Positions 1 to 10,580 of a stretch of DNA of 64,000 bases are shown here, piece by piece (position 1 is the stretch's first letter; each line of letters opens with the position of its first letter). The DNA comes from Parastagonospora avenae f. sp. tritici 18332-5. Its lineage: Eukaryota > Ascomycota > Dothideomycetes > Pleosporales > Phaeosphaeriaceae. The DNA lies in assembly GCA_022559985.1 (NCBI GenBank), contig JAFJTR010000042.1:1-64000 (forward strand). The letters run 5' to 3'. A program made the position numbers and the translations under genes. The notes beneath the pieces were generated by a model, which was not told the DNA's origin, did not search any database, and worked only from the letters and a program-made list of their open reading frames with translations.

Positions 1-30
1 GCCGTACTAAACAGACACAACTTCGGAAGG

Positions 31-45
31 GGGGGTGGGGGGGGT

Positions 46-106
<61 letters not shown>
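31..106. repeat. Poly-G tract near the contig edge
   Basis: An almost pure G run, broken only by single T and TTT interruptions near its start; from about position 50 to 106 it is uninterrupted. It does not match the fungal telomere repeat TTAGGG. A run of this length is hard to sequence correctly, and at the start of a sequence it most likely reflects dark-cycle poly-G reads or a collapsed G-rich repeat. The glycine-rich reading frame through it is not a gene. Confidence 0.9.
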
Positions 107-732
107 CTGCTAAAGGTCAAGGTAGCGTGTATAGCTTCACGGGGTCGTCAGGTAAGCATATGCGAGATACTACCTGTTGAAGGTATACAGGGCCTCTCAA
201 GAAATTCTGGCGTTTTCCTTGCTTATGGTTGCTGGCGGGCACTATAGCGACGCTTGGTGATTGTGTTGCGTACAATCATCCTGAGTCTAGCCAGTTTTGT
301 ATAGAAGTGGATATTATTTGCAGGTGAAATCAAAGTTCCCGGTAATTGTATGCTGCTGTGAATTCATTCAGGATACCCTAAGGAGTAAGGCATCGACGAA
401 GGTTGTCGTGCAGAAACGGTTGGCTGTTCCTCTGAATGTGAAAGCTGCGCGGATTCGGAGCGGGCGCTATGGTCACGTGTCGCGCTTGCTCCGTAAGTTC
501 CGGTCAGGGTTGGCGTGCGAGAGGATCGCGAAGTTAGACGCGACCCATCAACCCATCGCATCCCCTCCATCCCCACACTCCTTTGCTCTCACCACCACTG
601 CAATCACCAGGCGCATATTCGCCGATATCGCGTCAATACCCGTGTATTTGCGCCCTACGTGCAGCATCGCTGTGCGCCCAACACGTGCCAGCCCCGACGC
701 ATCGCAAGTGTTCCTGAGCACTTTTCGAAGTT
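107..732. other. Intergenic, upstream of the Swi3/Rsc8 gene
   Basis: No gene is recognisable. The stretch contains a CACGTG E-box-like hexamer near 474, and pyrimidine-rich sequence from about 550 to 600 that would suit the 5' leader and promoter of the downstream gene. Confidence 0.5.
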
Positions 733-3094
733 ATGGCCGACGACGCGACAGCGCAGGATCTTATCGCTGGGGAAGGTGCTACAGACATCAACGCTCTTGA
801 CCAAGGTACGTTACCCAAGGCGCATTGCCCTAAACGTTATTTCTGGCCGCAGCGCAAGACATTGTCACAGTGTGGCCCGTTTCCTCTTCACTTCCTTAAC
901 ACCAAGACATAATGTAGACGAGCGCCATGTTCTCTCTAGATGAGTACGAGTTTGATTTTGACGCTTTGATAGATACGAGCATGATTGAAGAACCAACAAT
1001 CAAAGAGTCTTCACGCGAGCCCTCAGCAGCTACACCAGCCGTGGCTTCTGACAACCCCCTCGACGCACCAGATGGCCCGCGACCGGATGCGGAAGATGCC
1101 GACGGCCAGGACGACGAGGAGATGGGCGGGACCGACGACACCAAGAAAGAGAAGGACGCCGATGGCGCTGAAGTAGTGGACGCAGAGGCGCAAGCAAAGG
1201 CTGACCTGCAATCTGCTGCGCGCTCACATTTCGTCACGCAAACATATGCGACCATCATTCCAAGCTACGCGACATGGTTCGACATGCGCTACATCGACTA
1301 CCGCGAGCGCAAAGCCCTGCCCGAGTTCTTCAACAACCGCAACCGCAGCAAGACGCCCGCCGTGTACCGCGATTACCGCGACTTTATGATCAACACATAC
1401 CGGTTGAACCCATCAGAGTACCTTACCGTCACTGCGTGCAGAAGGAACTTGGCTGGTGACGTCTGCGCCATCATGCGCGTACACGCCTTCCTCGAGCAAT
1501 GGGGATTGATCAACTACCAAGTATGCTTTCTCCACCACGCTCCATGACTTGACTAACGACAGCGCAGGTCGACCCTCAAGAACGCCCATCTAATATCGGC
1601 CCTCCATTCACCGGCCATTTCCGGGTTACAGTTGACACACCGCGAGGACTACAGCCATTCCAACCAGGCCCCGGATCCAAGGTCACCGACGGAAAGCAGC
1701 ACGCAGGTACCGACCGCGCTGCGAGCCAACAGCCCACCGCGAAGAGCGAGACCAAATCGCTGGCTGGACGTAACATTTACGAAGCCAATGGCAAAGAGGC
1801 GTCGGCAGAACCCAAGGCATCGAATGGTGAGACTGTAGCGAACGGCAACTCAGCCGACGTCAAAGATCTAGAGGCTGCCGCAAAGGAGCCCGTCAAGGTG
1901 ATCAACTGCTTCAGCTGCGGCGTTGAGTGTACCCGTGTACATTTCCACGAGACCAGCACCCCGGAAGCAGCTGGACAAACCAAGAGTGTAGGCGGCTTGA
2001 AGCGCGTCGTCTGCCCAAGGTGTTACTCGGAGGCCAATTTCCCCGGTACCACGTCAAGCGCAAACTACGTCAAGGTCTCGAACCCAGAGTACTCACCAGC
2101 GCCAGACGGCGAGGAGAAATGGTCCGAAGAGGAGGTCTTATTGCTGCTCGAAGGTCTGGAGGAGTTTGACGATGACTGGAACCGCGTCGCCGACCATGTC
2201 CAGACCAAGACTCGCGAGCAGTGCGTGATGAAGTTCCTGCAACTCGAGATCGAAGACAAGTACATCGAGGCAGACGTGCCATCAAATGAGCCCGTTGCGC
2301 CGTCGATGAAGTTCCTCAAGGATCTGGAGTACCTCAACGCAGGTCGTGCTCCTATTCACCACGCCGAGAACCCCGTTCTGAGTGTCGTAAGCTTCCTCGC
2401 TGGTCTCGCACCCGCAAACGTAACTGAAGCCGCTGTCGCCTCTGGCCGCAGCGTCACAGAGATGAAGCGCGTCCTCCAAGACAAGATCAACAAGACCCCC
2501 ACCGCGCCCTCAGAAAAGGGCAAGGAGAAGGAAGGCGAGTCCGCGACTGCATCATCAGACGTCAAACCCGAAGGCAGCGCCGATGCGATGGACGTCGACT
2601 CCTCCACCGCCCTCACCACAAAGGACACCGCCACCCCATCCGACCCCTCCAACCCGCTCGTCACCCTCCCCTTCGCCCTCTCCGCCGCGCGCGCCTCCGC
2701 CCTCGCCTCCCACGAGGAGCGCCACATCACGCGCCTCGTGTCCGGCACCGTAAACCTGCAACTGCAAAAACTGCAGCTCAAGCTTGCGCACTTCAACGAC
2801 TTTGAGAAGCTCCTCTCCGCCGAGCGCCGCGACCTCCAGCGCCGCCGCCAGCAGCTCTTCATGGACCGCCTGAACTTCCAGCGCCGTGTCCGCGCGCTCG
2901 AAGAAGCGACGAAGAAGATTGCGGCCACAGCGGGAGCGCAGCCGGATGAGGCGATGGAGAGGCTTGCGGAGGCGATGCGTGCGTTTGGCGTGGGCAAGGG
3001 CGAGGACGGGATGGGGACGAAGAGGGACAGTGTTGATGAGGGGGTGCAGCCGGTTGCGGAGGGCGCGGAGGGATACGCGAAGATGGAGATCTAG
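733..3094 (+). CDS. RSC8: SWI/SNF-RSC chromatin remodelling subunit, Swi3/Rsc8 family
   Basis: Core scaffold subunit of SWI/SNF-class nucleosome remodellers, acting in the nucleus. Three exons by eye: 733-805, 940-1520 and 1568-3094, giving 726 residues. The first ATG (MADDATAQDL) is used because the 806-939 intron then restores the frame into DEYEFDFD. An acidic N-terminal region precedes a SWIRM domain (about residues 120-205, with a TYATIIPSYATWFDM core). Next come a ZZ-like Cys motif (CFSCGVECT ... VCPRCYSEANFP), a SANT domain near residue 400 (EEKWSEEEVLLLLEGLEEF ... TREQCVMKFLQLE), the SWIRM-associated helical region and a C-terminal coiled coil rich in Arg, Gln and Leu. This domain order is diagnostic of the family. 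Whether it serves RSC, SWI/SNF or both cannot be told from sequence, because filamentous fungi often have one copy. Confidence 0.93.
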
Positions 3095-3568
3095 GGGAAT
3101 TAACGTAGCCCCTGACAGGCTGGATGAAGGGAGGTGGAAGGTGTTCTGGCGTAGAGCTTTTCGAGGACAGGATGAATACTTTGGCTTGGTTTCCCTATTT
3201 TGTCCGTTTCTTTCGTGGTATAACTACTTGGCTCTGGCTTGAGGAATACAGATTAGCTCGTCCCTTTTATGTGTAGTGCTGTGTGTTATTGTGTAGGATT
3301 ATATTCGTCTCTGTATGTCAGTGCGGTGTATACCTTCACGATACCCGATCGTTGTGCTAATCATGCTCCTCCTGCTCCCGCTCTCAACTGCAGCACGCGC
3401 ACTAGCACTCCTCATAACTTGAACATTTATCGTATTGTACATAGCGATGTTGTCGGATACATGGTATTGTACAGCTTGCATGTTGCATGCATTTCTTCCC
3501 TTTCATATACTCGGAACCATGCATGCACCCTCTACCTCAGGCCCAAATATAATACACAGCTGCCTTGT
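3095..3568. other. Intergenic between convergent genes
   Basis: Holds the 3' ends of the Swi3/Rsc8 gene (+) and the Mia40 gene (-). T-rich and likely UTR and polyadenylation sequence; no coding pattern is seen. Confidence 0.6.
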
Positions 3569-4678
3569 TTACCTCACGTCATGCGCCGCCTTGGGCACCA
3601 ACTCCTCGCTCTCACTCACTGGCTCCTCCTTTGCATCGGGCTTGTAGTTGTCCGGCACAAGGCCTAACTTATTCCTGTTCTCTGCGGCGGAAGAGGGTTT
3701 TGAGCCTGGTTCACTGGAGAGCGACATTTTGTCGGTGGTGGAGAAGCGGGTTGATGAGGGTTCCCCGGAGAGGGCGGCCTTTTCTGGTGCGCTGGTTTCG
3801 CGGGCGGGTTGGGGTTTCGATGATGGTGCGGGTGCGGACGAGGAATCCGAGTACGCTGCGGCCGGCGCAGATTCGGATTGAGGCTGTGGTTGTCCCTGCG
3901 CAGGCTCCGACAACTCCATATCCTCTCCCTCCTCGTCGCCCTCGAGTTCCGAGCCATATACCTCCGGGTACTCGCGGAAGCAATTCTGCATGTCCCTGTA
4001 TCATATGTCAGCGAAATTTCTTAGTACATCGTGCGGACCAGAATTCTCGTACTTGAATTTATCAATACAATCCATGCCCTTGGGCTCTTCCTCCGAGTAC
4101 ACAAAGCAGCTGAACGCCGCCTTGAACTGCTCGCCACACGGGCCCGTCGCCATGCCGCCTAAGCACGGACAGTCCCAGTTGATCTCGCCGGTTTCGGGGT
4201 TAAAGGCGCCTTGTTGGTCGGCTTCGCCTTCGAGGCCTTGCATGCCGCCTTCTCCTCCATCTTGCTGTGTACTTTGAGCTTCTTTCTGCGCCTGCGCCTG
4301 CGCGTCAAGTTGGGCCTGTACAGCCTTGCGCTTCTCGCGCTCGGCAGCTATGGATTCGATGGTGGGCAGGTGTTCGGATTCTGTCTCTGTTTCGGGGAGG
4401 GCTTGGACGGGATCTGCTGTCGTCAGCCACAAATCTTGCCATTGCCATTGACACTACTACATACATCGAGGTTCTTCAGCGAAAACATCTGTGTTGTTGT
4501 AGTAGTAAATAATTGTGCCAGCGATACCGAAGCGCGCCACCAAGCTCTTCCAGCTTCTTGACTTTTGCGTGGGCGGAGCTGTGCTGAGGAAGCGTCGCGC
4601 GGGCGCAAGGGTTCGTTGTGGGAGCGCTGAACGCGCAATTAACCGTGGAGCTGCGCGATACATGGTGCTGGAATGCAA
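3569..4678 (-). CDS. MIA40: Mitochondrial intermembrane-space import oxidoreductase Mia40
   Basis: Mia40 oxidises and traps twin-Cys substrates in the mitochondrial intermembrane space, re-oxidised by Erv1. Exons (minus strand) 4678-4465, 4416-4053 and 3995-3569; 334 residues. The N-terminus is Arg/Ser-rich with few acids, as expected of a presequence (RAAPRLIARSALPQ), followed by a short membrane anchor (FGIAGTIIYYY). The catalytic CPC appears as NWDCPCLGG. It is followed by the twin CX9C pairs CGEQFKAAFSC and CIDKFKDMQNC; the second pair forms only when the 4052-3996 intron is removed, which validates that splice. The Cys domain is followed by an acidic, low-complexity Pro/Ser/Ala tail of about 130 residues. 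A second in-frame ATG at 4663 (MYRAAPRL) is an alternative start. The gene is convergent with the Swi3/Rsc8 gene. Confidence 0.95.
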
Positions 4679-5170
4679 TGAACTGAAGGAGAGACAAGAA
4701 AATTCGAAGGCGTGTTGGACGTGGACGGACCTCGGGTCGTGACGTAGAACTTTCCATGGGCACTAGATTTCTAAGCTAGCGCTGCCGTACCTGGCATGTC
4801 GATCACGTGCTATAATACATTGTCCCGGTCCCGCCACTGATCAAAGCAAGACCTTAAGCTTTGACCGTAGTTATGAATATAGTCATTCAAAGTGGGATGC
4901 TGAAATGTTGAAATGTGGGTATAATTGAATAGTGAACCTCCGTATATACAGAAGAAGACCCGCTAGAGCTACCAACTCCAGGCTAGAAGGAGATGAGAGC
5001 TTTGTGCCTGCTATAGTACTGCTACCAGATTTCAAAAATGGCCAACCGCCCCAAAGTCGTTTGGGCGAGTCTGGGCTTTCATTAGGCAGACACCGTCAAG
5101 GACTGCAAGCTGCAGAGAAGAGAGTCGAAAGCATGAGGTCTGAAAGGAAGCATCTTCGACGAGACGTCCT
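4679..5170. other. Intergenic, upstream of MIA40
   Basis: Promoter region of MIA40 plus the 3' side of the OM14-like gene, both on the minus strand. Contains a CACGT motif near 4805. No coding sequence is recognised beyond the last OM14-like exon. Confidence 0.5.
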
Positions 5171-5916
5171 TTAGTTCTTTGGTGGGTAGCGCTTGAAGAA
5201 GTACCTAACTCACGTTAGAAACCATATCGATGCATTCCTTCTTCGGCAACTTACTGTGAGACGTAGTAGTCGCCAACACCGAACAGCCCAAGGACGCCCA
5301 CCCAAGCCGCAACAAGCTTTCCAGTAAGCTCGCCACGAGCGTACTTCCTGTATGCTCCAATACCCAGAGCAGTCGCAACAACGGCAGCGCCGATAGCGTT
5401 GCTCAACACAACTGGGTTGTCTGCGTTCTTTCGTGCCTTGTCCTTTGCAGCATCCTTCTTAGCGGCGGCCTTGTCCTTGAGGCGCCTGGCCTCCTCGTGG
5501 ATCTCCTCTTCGCGCTGCTGGCGCTCGGCTTGGGTGTCGGTCTTTACAGACTGACTCTCGTAGTCGGAGGGCACCGAGGAGATGTGCGGGCTGTCGACAT
5601 CGACGAGGGAGGAGACGCTCTCGTCGCCGTGCTCAACTTCAGGCATGGCTGGTGCACGACTAATACACTGTCAGTGTACGCTCTTTCGCATTTCATATCT
5701 CGTGTTGTAGCGGTGTAGCTTTGGCATGTGAAGAACTATGTGTGCGGCAGAATGGCGGGTGCAAAGCGCACAATCGGTAGGCACTGTCTTGAAAATGAAA
5801 GAATACTCACGCCTGCAAAAAGGTTAGCTAGTGCTCTACGGACATCTAGTCTCTGATATACTGACTTCCTCTGGGCTCTGCTTGGGGCCCTTGGCCGCCA
5901 TATCTGCGTACGACAT
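5171..5916 (-). CDS. OM14-like mitochondrial outer membrane protein (model needs a 2-nt microexon)
   Basis: Proposed exons on the minus strand: 5916-5866, 5812-5811 (2 nt, GC), 5659-5255 and 5204-5171; 163 residues. Exon 1 encodes MSYADMAAKGPKQSPEE. Adding GC and the next exon gives EEARAPAMPEVE in frame. The final 34-nt exon gives the end YFFKRYPPKN; without it the chain stops after DYYVSQ. Features: a charged Lys/Ala/Glu helix (about residues 60-90) and two hydrophobic segments (VVLSNAIGAAVVATALGIGAY and LVAAWVGVLGLFGVGDYY). The NPVVL-N block and the basic Tyr-rich tail resemble the C-terminal region of yeast OM14, an outer-membrane protein involved in ribosome docking and metabolite transport; this match is from memory of the family. 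Alternative: an acceptor at 5667 skips the microexon and stays in frame (EECISRAPAM). Confidence 0.8.
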
Positions 5917-6720
5917 TATGGCTGAGTGGTGGAGTAGTGGGGTGTCGAAAGACTTTGAAAGAGCAAACGACAAGAATCAGAAGCAGTAGGAGGATGCGCG
6001 GGACACAGCAGAGTACAATGAGTCGTTATCGGTGAAGCTCTTCGGCGGATGCAGAAGATAAAAGGTCGCCGGAAACAGGCTGGCCCTCACATGCTTGTGC
6101 GCTTACTAGCGTAGTATGACGTACATGGTGGCTCACAATTAGCGCGTCTTTCACCATTCGCACCGCCAAGCATAGGAACAGAACGGCAACCTTGGAACAG
6201 CCAGTAGGAAGTTCAAATACAACATTTGCAATCATGAACAACTCATCAATTAATTCCTCCTTGACCGCCTCCCCGACGACCTTCAGTGGTCTGCCGTTGG
6301 GTATAATGCCACGCCCCGTGACCTTTTCACGGTCCATTTACAATTTGTTCGAAGCAAACAATCGTGTCGAAAGGAAGCTGTATGATACAAAATTCGGTCA
6401 AAAACCGCTTATGAAGTCCAAAGGTCTGTAACCTATCAACATTAAGGACAATACCCAAAATAAGTGCTCGTGTCGAAACTGGAGGATGAAAGCAGCAGCA
6501 GTTCAATGGGACCCGACGCGAGTAGCACAACGCCCTGAACAAACTTGGCGTCCTGGAGCGGAAGCGTAGCTGTATTGATCGAAGTCGAACTTGTGCCTAT
6601 CCGTGAAGGGAGGGCCTAAAAGTCGGCTTCTCAGTATGCAAGATGCCGTTCGATTCAGGAACACAGCCCAAATAAGGCGTTGAGATGGCAATATATGTGT
6701 AAAAAAAAAGCGCGGCTCGC
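5917..6720. other. Intergenic between two minus-strand genes
   Basis: Promoter of the OM14-like gene and the 3' UTR of the RhoGAP gene. A short A-tract is present near 6705. The open frames here have no conserved pattern, so I call no gene. Confidence 0.5.
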
Positions 6721-9700
6721 TCATTCCTCGCCAAAGACAGTTTTGTAGTTCTCGAGTAGGGCTTGAACAGCAACACGTTGTGTGGAAACGTCCGTAAGCT
6801 CGCGTTGGATATCCATGGGACGCATAATAGTGGGCGCGAAGACCACAGCGAGGTTGAGAGGAGTCATCTACGAGCAAGTTAGTCGCAACCCAACAGGAAA
6901 TCGCTAAGAAAACTCACCAGATTGTCGCTAGCGTGCTGGATGACACGCGACAAATGGAACACCAAGAATTGGAGAGTGTCGCGGTGAGCCTTTGGTATTT
7001 CATTTACGGCGGCTTGCAGGGCTTTGGCCTGTGCCTGAGGATCTTCAAGTTCTGCTCTGTGGATTAGCATTTTCTCTCAAACTCAGGATCATAGTACTTA
7101 CGGCCTGCTTCAAGAAACTGATCATAGACCGAGAAGGTGATCAGGGGTACAGGCAATCGGCGGAAGTAGTTCTTCATCGCTGATGTGACTGCGTGAATAT
7201 CCAGATCTGGGTCGCTGATATCGTGATCGTTGTCGGCCTCGAAACCACTGCGAACTTGATTGACCTGCGACGTTCCACCACTCTTGCGGTAGACACCCTC
7301 GACGTCCATGCCTCGCAATTCTACTTCCTCGATGCAGCGGCTTACAATCCTTGGAATCATCTGCTTCTCGAATTCGCACCTAGCAGTTAAGTCCGAGCCG
7401 AAAAGAACGGTGCTCGCATCTACAGCCAAGTTGGTACTGCTGCTGTTCTGCATTCCCTTCAATCCGCCCTGTGGGTAAGGCTGTCTGCCGTTCGAAGGCA
7501 TCTTGTTGTTACTGAACCAAGCTCGTGGCGTACCCTGCTCGTCTCTGCTCTTGATAGAGCTAGACATTGTCGACATGGACGCAAGATCAGGCTGGGTATG
7601 TACGGAGCCATAAGGTGTTCCAATGACCTTGATGTTGTTGTACTCTTCCTGCTTCTGTTCAGACCCAAACGCACCCTTGAATCCCTTGGTGACGTTCTTG
7701 GTGATGGCCTGTCCGCCCTTCTTCCAGGTCGAGAACTTGGTGGGCTTGCCAGTCTTACGGATGTTCACTACTTGTGGCTGGGCCAGTGTGGCCTGCTCGT
7801 CAGCTTCGTGGAGATTGGCGAATGACTGCTCGTGGGGCAATCCATGCAATCCGTGGACATCAACTGAAACATCAGACTTGCCGCCCTTGTGCTGAGGGTT
7901 GTAGATCCCAAGTCCGTTAGCGGAAGCGTCGAGGCTCGGCGCACTCTTCTTGTTACTTTGCAGTGTCTTCTGTATGCTGTCGACAAGTTCTCGGTTCATG
8001 GTGTTGAGCTTGGCGTTCGCCGCAGTAAGTGACTCGTACTCCTGGAAGCCCTTGTCTTTCATCTGAATCAAATTGGATATCTCGTCAGTCAACTCGGCTC
8101 TCTTCGAAATGAGGTCCTCAATCTGGCCAGAGAGCTGGTCCTTGAGCTTTTGAAGAGAGTTTGCAAAGTCTTTGAGAATATCTGACTTGAGCTGATTCAG
8201 ATCCATTGAGCCATTGCTGTCCTTTGCGCGCTTCAGGTGTTCAGTCATAATCTCAAGCTCACGAATCACCACTTCTCGTTGCGTGTCTAAGACAGCCATG
8301 GTGTTCCGCTTCTCTCGGAGCACAGTGTTTGCTTGTCTTATGTCGGCAGCGCTATGCATGGATTCTTGTAGACCATTCTTCTCGGCTTCCAGTTCGGCGA
8401 TGCGTTGTTGGGCGCGGCGTAGCTCGTTGCGGAGATTTACGCCCTCTTCTCTTGTATCTGGTGACGCTACCGTCGGACTGCTGATTTCGATTGAGCCGTT
8501 GGTCGGCCACTTCTTGTGGCCCCGAGAATTGATGGAGCCGCGGTCACTGAAACTACGGCCGTGCTTAGAAACAGCATTTGAGACCCTTCTGAAAACTCCA
8601 CCGTCCCTCTCGTCTTTCTCCGCCTGGCTGCCGAGCAGGCGCGCAAAGTCCTCGTCCATGGAAAAGTCGCCCTGGTGACTATACCGCGGGAGACCAGTTC
8701 CGCCGTGAGCATCTCGTGACGACTCGGTATGAGCGCTGCTCACAGAGTCGTTGGTCTTGTGGGTTTGAGGTGGCGGTGGCTGTGGAGGAGCACGAGGAGA
8801 TGTGAAGTTCTGTGTCGAGGGTGGTGCAGGTCGGCCTGCTGAGCGAGCTGGGGGAACTGGGACATCAGAGATGGACCTGGCTGGTGGAGAATCAGTTGGG
8901 TTTATAATTCCGAGGCCTGCATTAAGATGAGCCGCAGCTGTGGTAGTTGAAGATGTGCGCTCAGGATGGCTGGGTCCCGGTGTCGTATTTGCAGTCTTTT
9001 CAGATCGAGTGATGGACGCAGCAGGCTTGAGCGAATCTCCACGAGCTGGGCGCTCAACTACACGCTCCACGCGGGAGTGTGAGCTGAAGGAGGAACTTGA
9101 CGTGTCAGGCGAGTCTTGTCCAACACCAGGCGGTGAGGAGGTGAAGTCGGGCTCGATGAGGGGTCGGCTCAGCCGTGCTGACATCTCGCGGGTCAGGGAG
9201 TTTTGCTGGGGCTGAGGAGATTCTTGAGGCTCTGAGTCTTTGCGCTTAGCTTCAGCCTTCTTGTTCTTGGGCACGTCTTGCAGCTTGAAGGGCTCAGCTG
9301 CCGACGGAGGTGCCGGCGAGGCATGCTGACTTCGCGAACGATCAGGTGTAGGAGATTCAGCCACATCCTTCCTTTTGCGCAATGTCTCAACCAAACTATC
9401 TGACGGCTGTCTTCCCTTCTCCTGGTAGGCGATGTGCGGACTTGTACCCCGTCGTCGCTCTGTGGAAGCAGACCGTGAGCCGTTCTCTTTGAGCATTTCT
9501 CGATGGTCGCCAGAGGGCCGGTTGAAGTAGTCGCGGCTGGTCTTGTTCTCGTTGGCCGCCGCCTGGGCAGATCCGAGTCCTCGATCGGCGAATTTGCTCG
9601 TCGGTCTGTTCAGGGGCGAGGGTCCAGGAGCAGTGTTCGGGTCGAGGGCGAATGGCAGCAGAAGTCCGTCATCTGCAGCGTCTGGGGCTTCACTGTGGGT

Positions 9701-10580
9701 GTGGTCTTTGTTGTAGGTGGTCGCTGGGAGCGTGACGTTATCTGAGGGAAGAGAATTATTAGCAGTCACAACAACTTCCAGAATTGGGTGTTCGTACCTC
9801 GTCGTGACATGTCCGTCATGGCGGGAGAAGCGTCCCGCCTGAAGTTGGAGCTCGAGTCGTTCCTTCTTGAGTTGGAGGGGCGCGGAGAAACGTCAGTCGT
9901 GGTCGGCTCCGAGAAGATGTCTGAGGGCGTGTCGATGTCCGGAGTGAATGTGGGACGCTCGTGGGGAGGCAGAGCAGGCAAAGATTTGTCTACCTTGGGT
10001 GCCGGTCCGGGTGGAGGTTTTTTTGATTTCTTGCGCCGTCGAGCCATCAGCGACTCGTGGCAGGACATGCAGAAGATGCCCTGTGACGTGCGGGCATAGC
10101 GCAGATTCTCGATCTTGCGCTTGCAGTTCCGGCACCTGAAGCAGTTCGCACAAAAGGCCTGGTCGCCGGTCAGGATAGCCAGATCTTCGATTTTGTTGCC
10201 GCAGTGGTTGCAGCTGTATGTGCAGTTGTTGCATATCAGCGAGCCGTCGCCGAGCAGGAGCAGGTTGGCGTCCGAATCGAGCAGGGTGCCGCACGTGTTG
10301 CAGCGGAAGCAGTCGATGTGCCATCGGTTGCCGGCTGGGGAGTGTTAGTGTGGCATTCGTCGATGGCTGCGTGGTAGAGGGAAGGCGCGAGGGACGCCGT
10401 ATCTCAGAGGAAAATGCATACCGAGCTCGAAGGCCTTTCCTTCCTCGAGGATCTGGACTGCAATCAGCAACTATCAGCCTGCGTCAATAGGGTCTGTTCT
10501 ACCTCTCCACACCCCTTGCACGGATACACGACATCGTCCTGGTCGGTGGGCGACTCGGGATATGCTCCTGGCGACTCCAT
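6721..10580 (-). CDS. LIM-domain Rho GTPase-activating protein (Rga1/Rga2-like)
   Basis: Stimulates GTP hydrolysis by Rho-family GTPases, most likely Cdc42, in polarity and septation. Six exons by eye: 10580-10503, 10452-10422, 10334-9798, 9741-7102, 7054-6918 and 6867-6721; 1,189 residues. Two N-terminal LIM zinc fingers (about residues 20-140) begin CKGCGEILEEGKAFEL and continue with CFRCNTC, CNNCTYSCNNCG and CFRCRNCKRK. A long Ser/Pro-rich disordered stretch and a coiled coil (ELRRAQQRIAELEAEKNGLQ, then NSLQKLKDQLSGQIEDLISK) follow. The C-terminal RhoGAP domain shows EGVYRKSGGTSQVNQVR with the catalytic arginine-finger Arg, then KAHRDTLQFLVFHLSRV and NLMTPLNLAVVFAPTIMRP. The last block forms only across the 6917-6868 intron. 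The 7101-7055 intron uses a tandem cagag acceptor; the second AG is the one that keeps frame. Confidence 0.92.

Noticed and set aside
1..120. Telomere
   Set aside because: Pure G with rare T does not match the TTAGGG repeat of ascomycetes.
35..247. Glycine-rich open frame through the poly-G tract
   Set aside because: It is a translation of a homopolymer; no start context or conservation.
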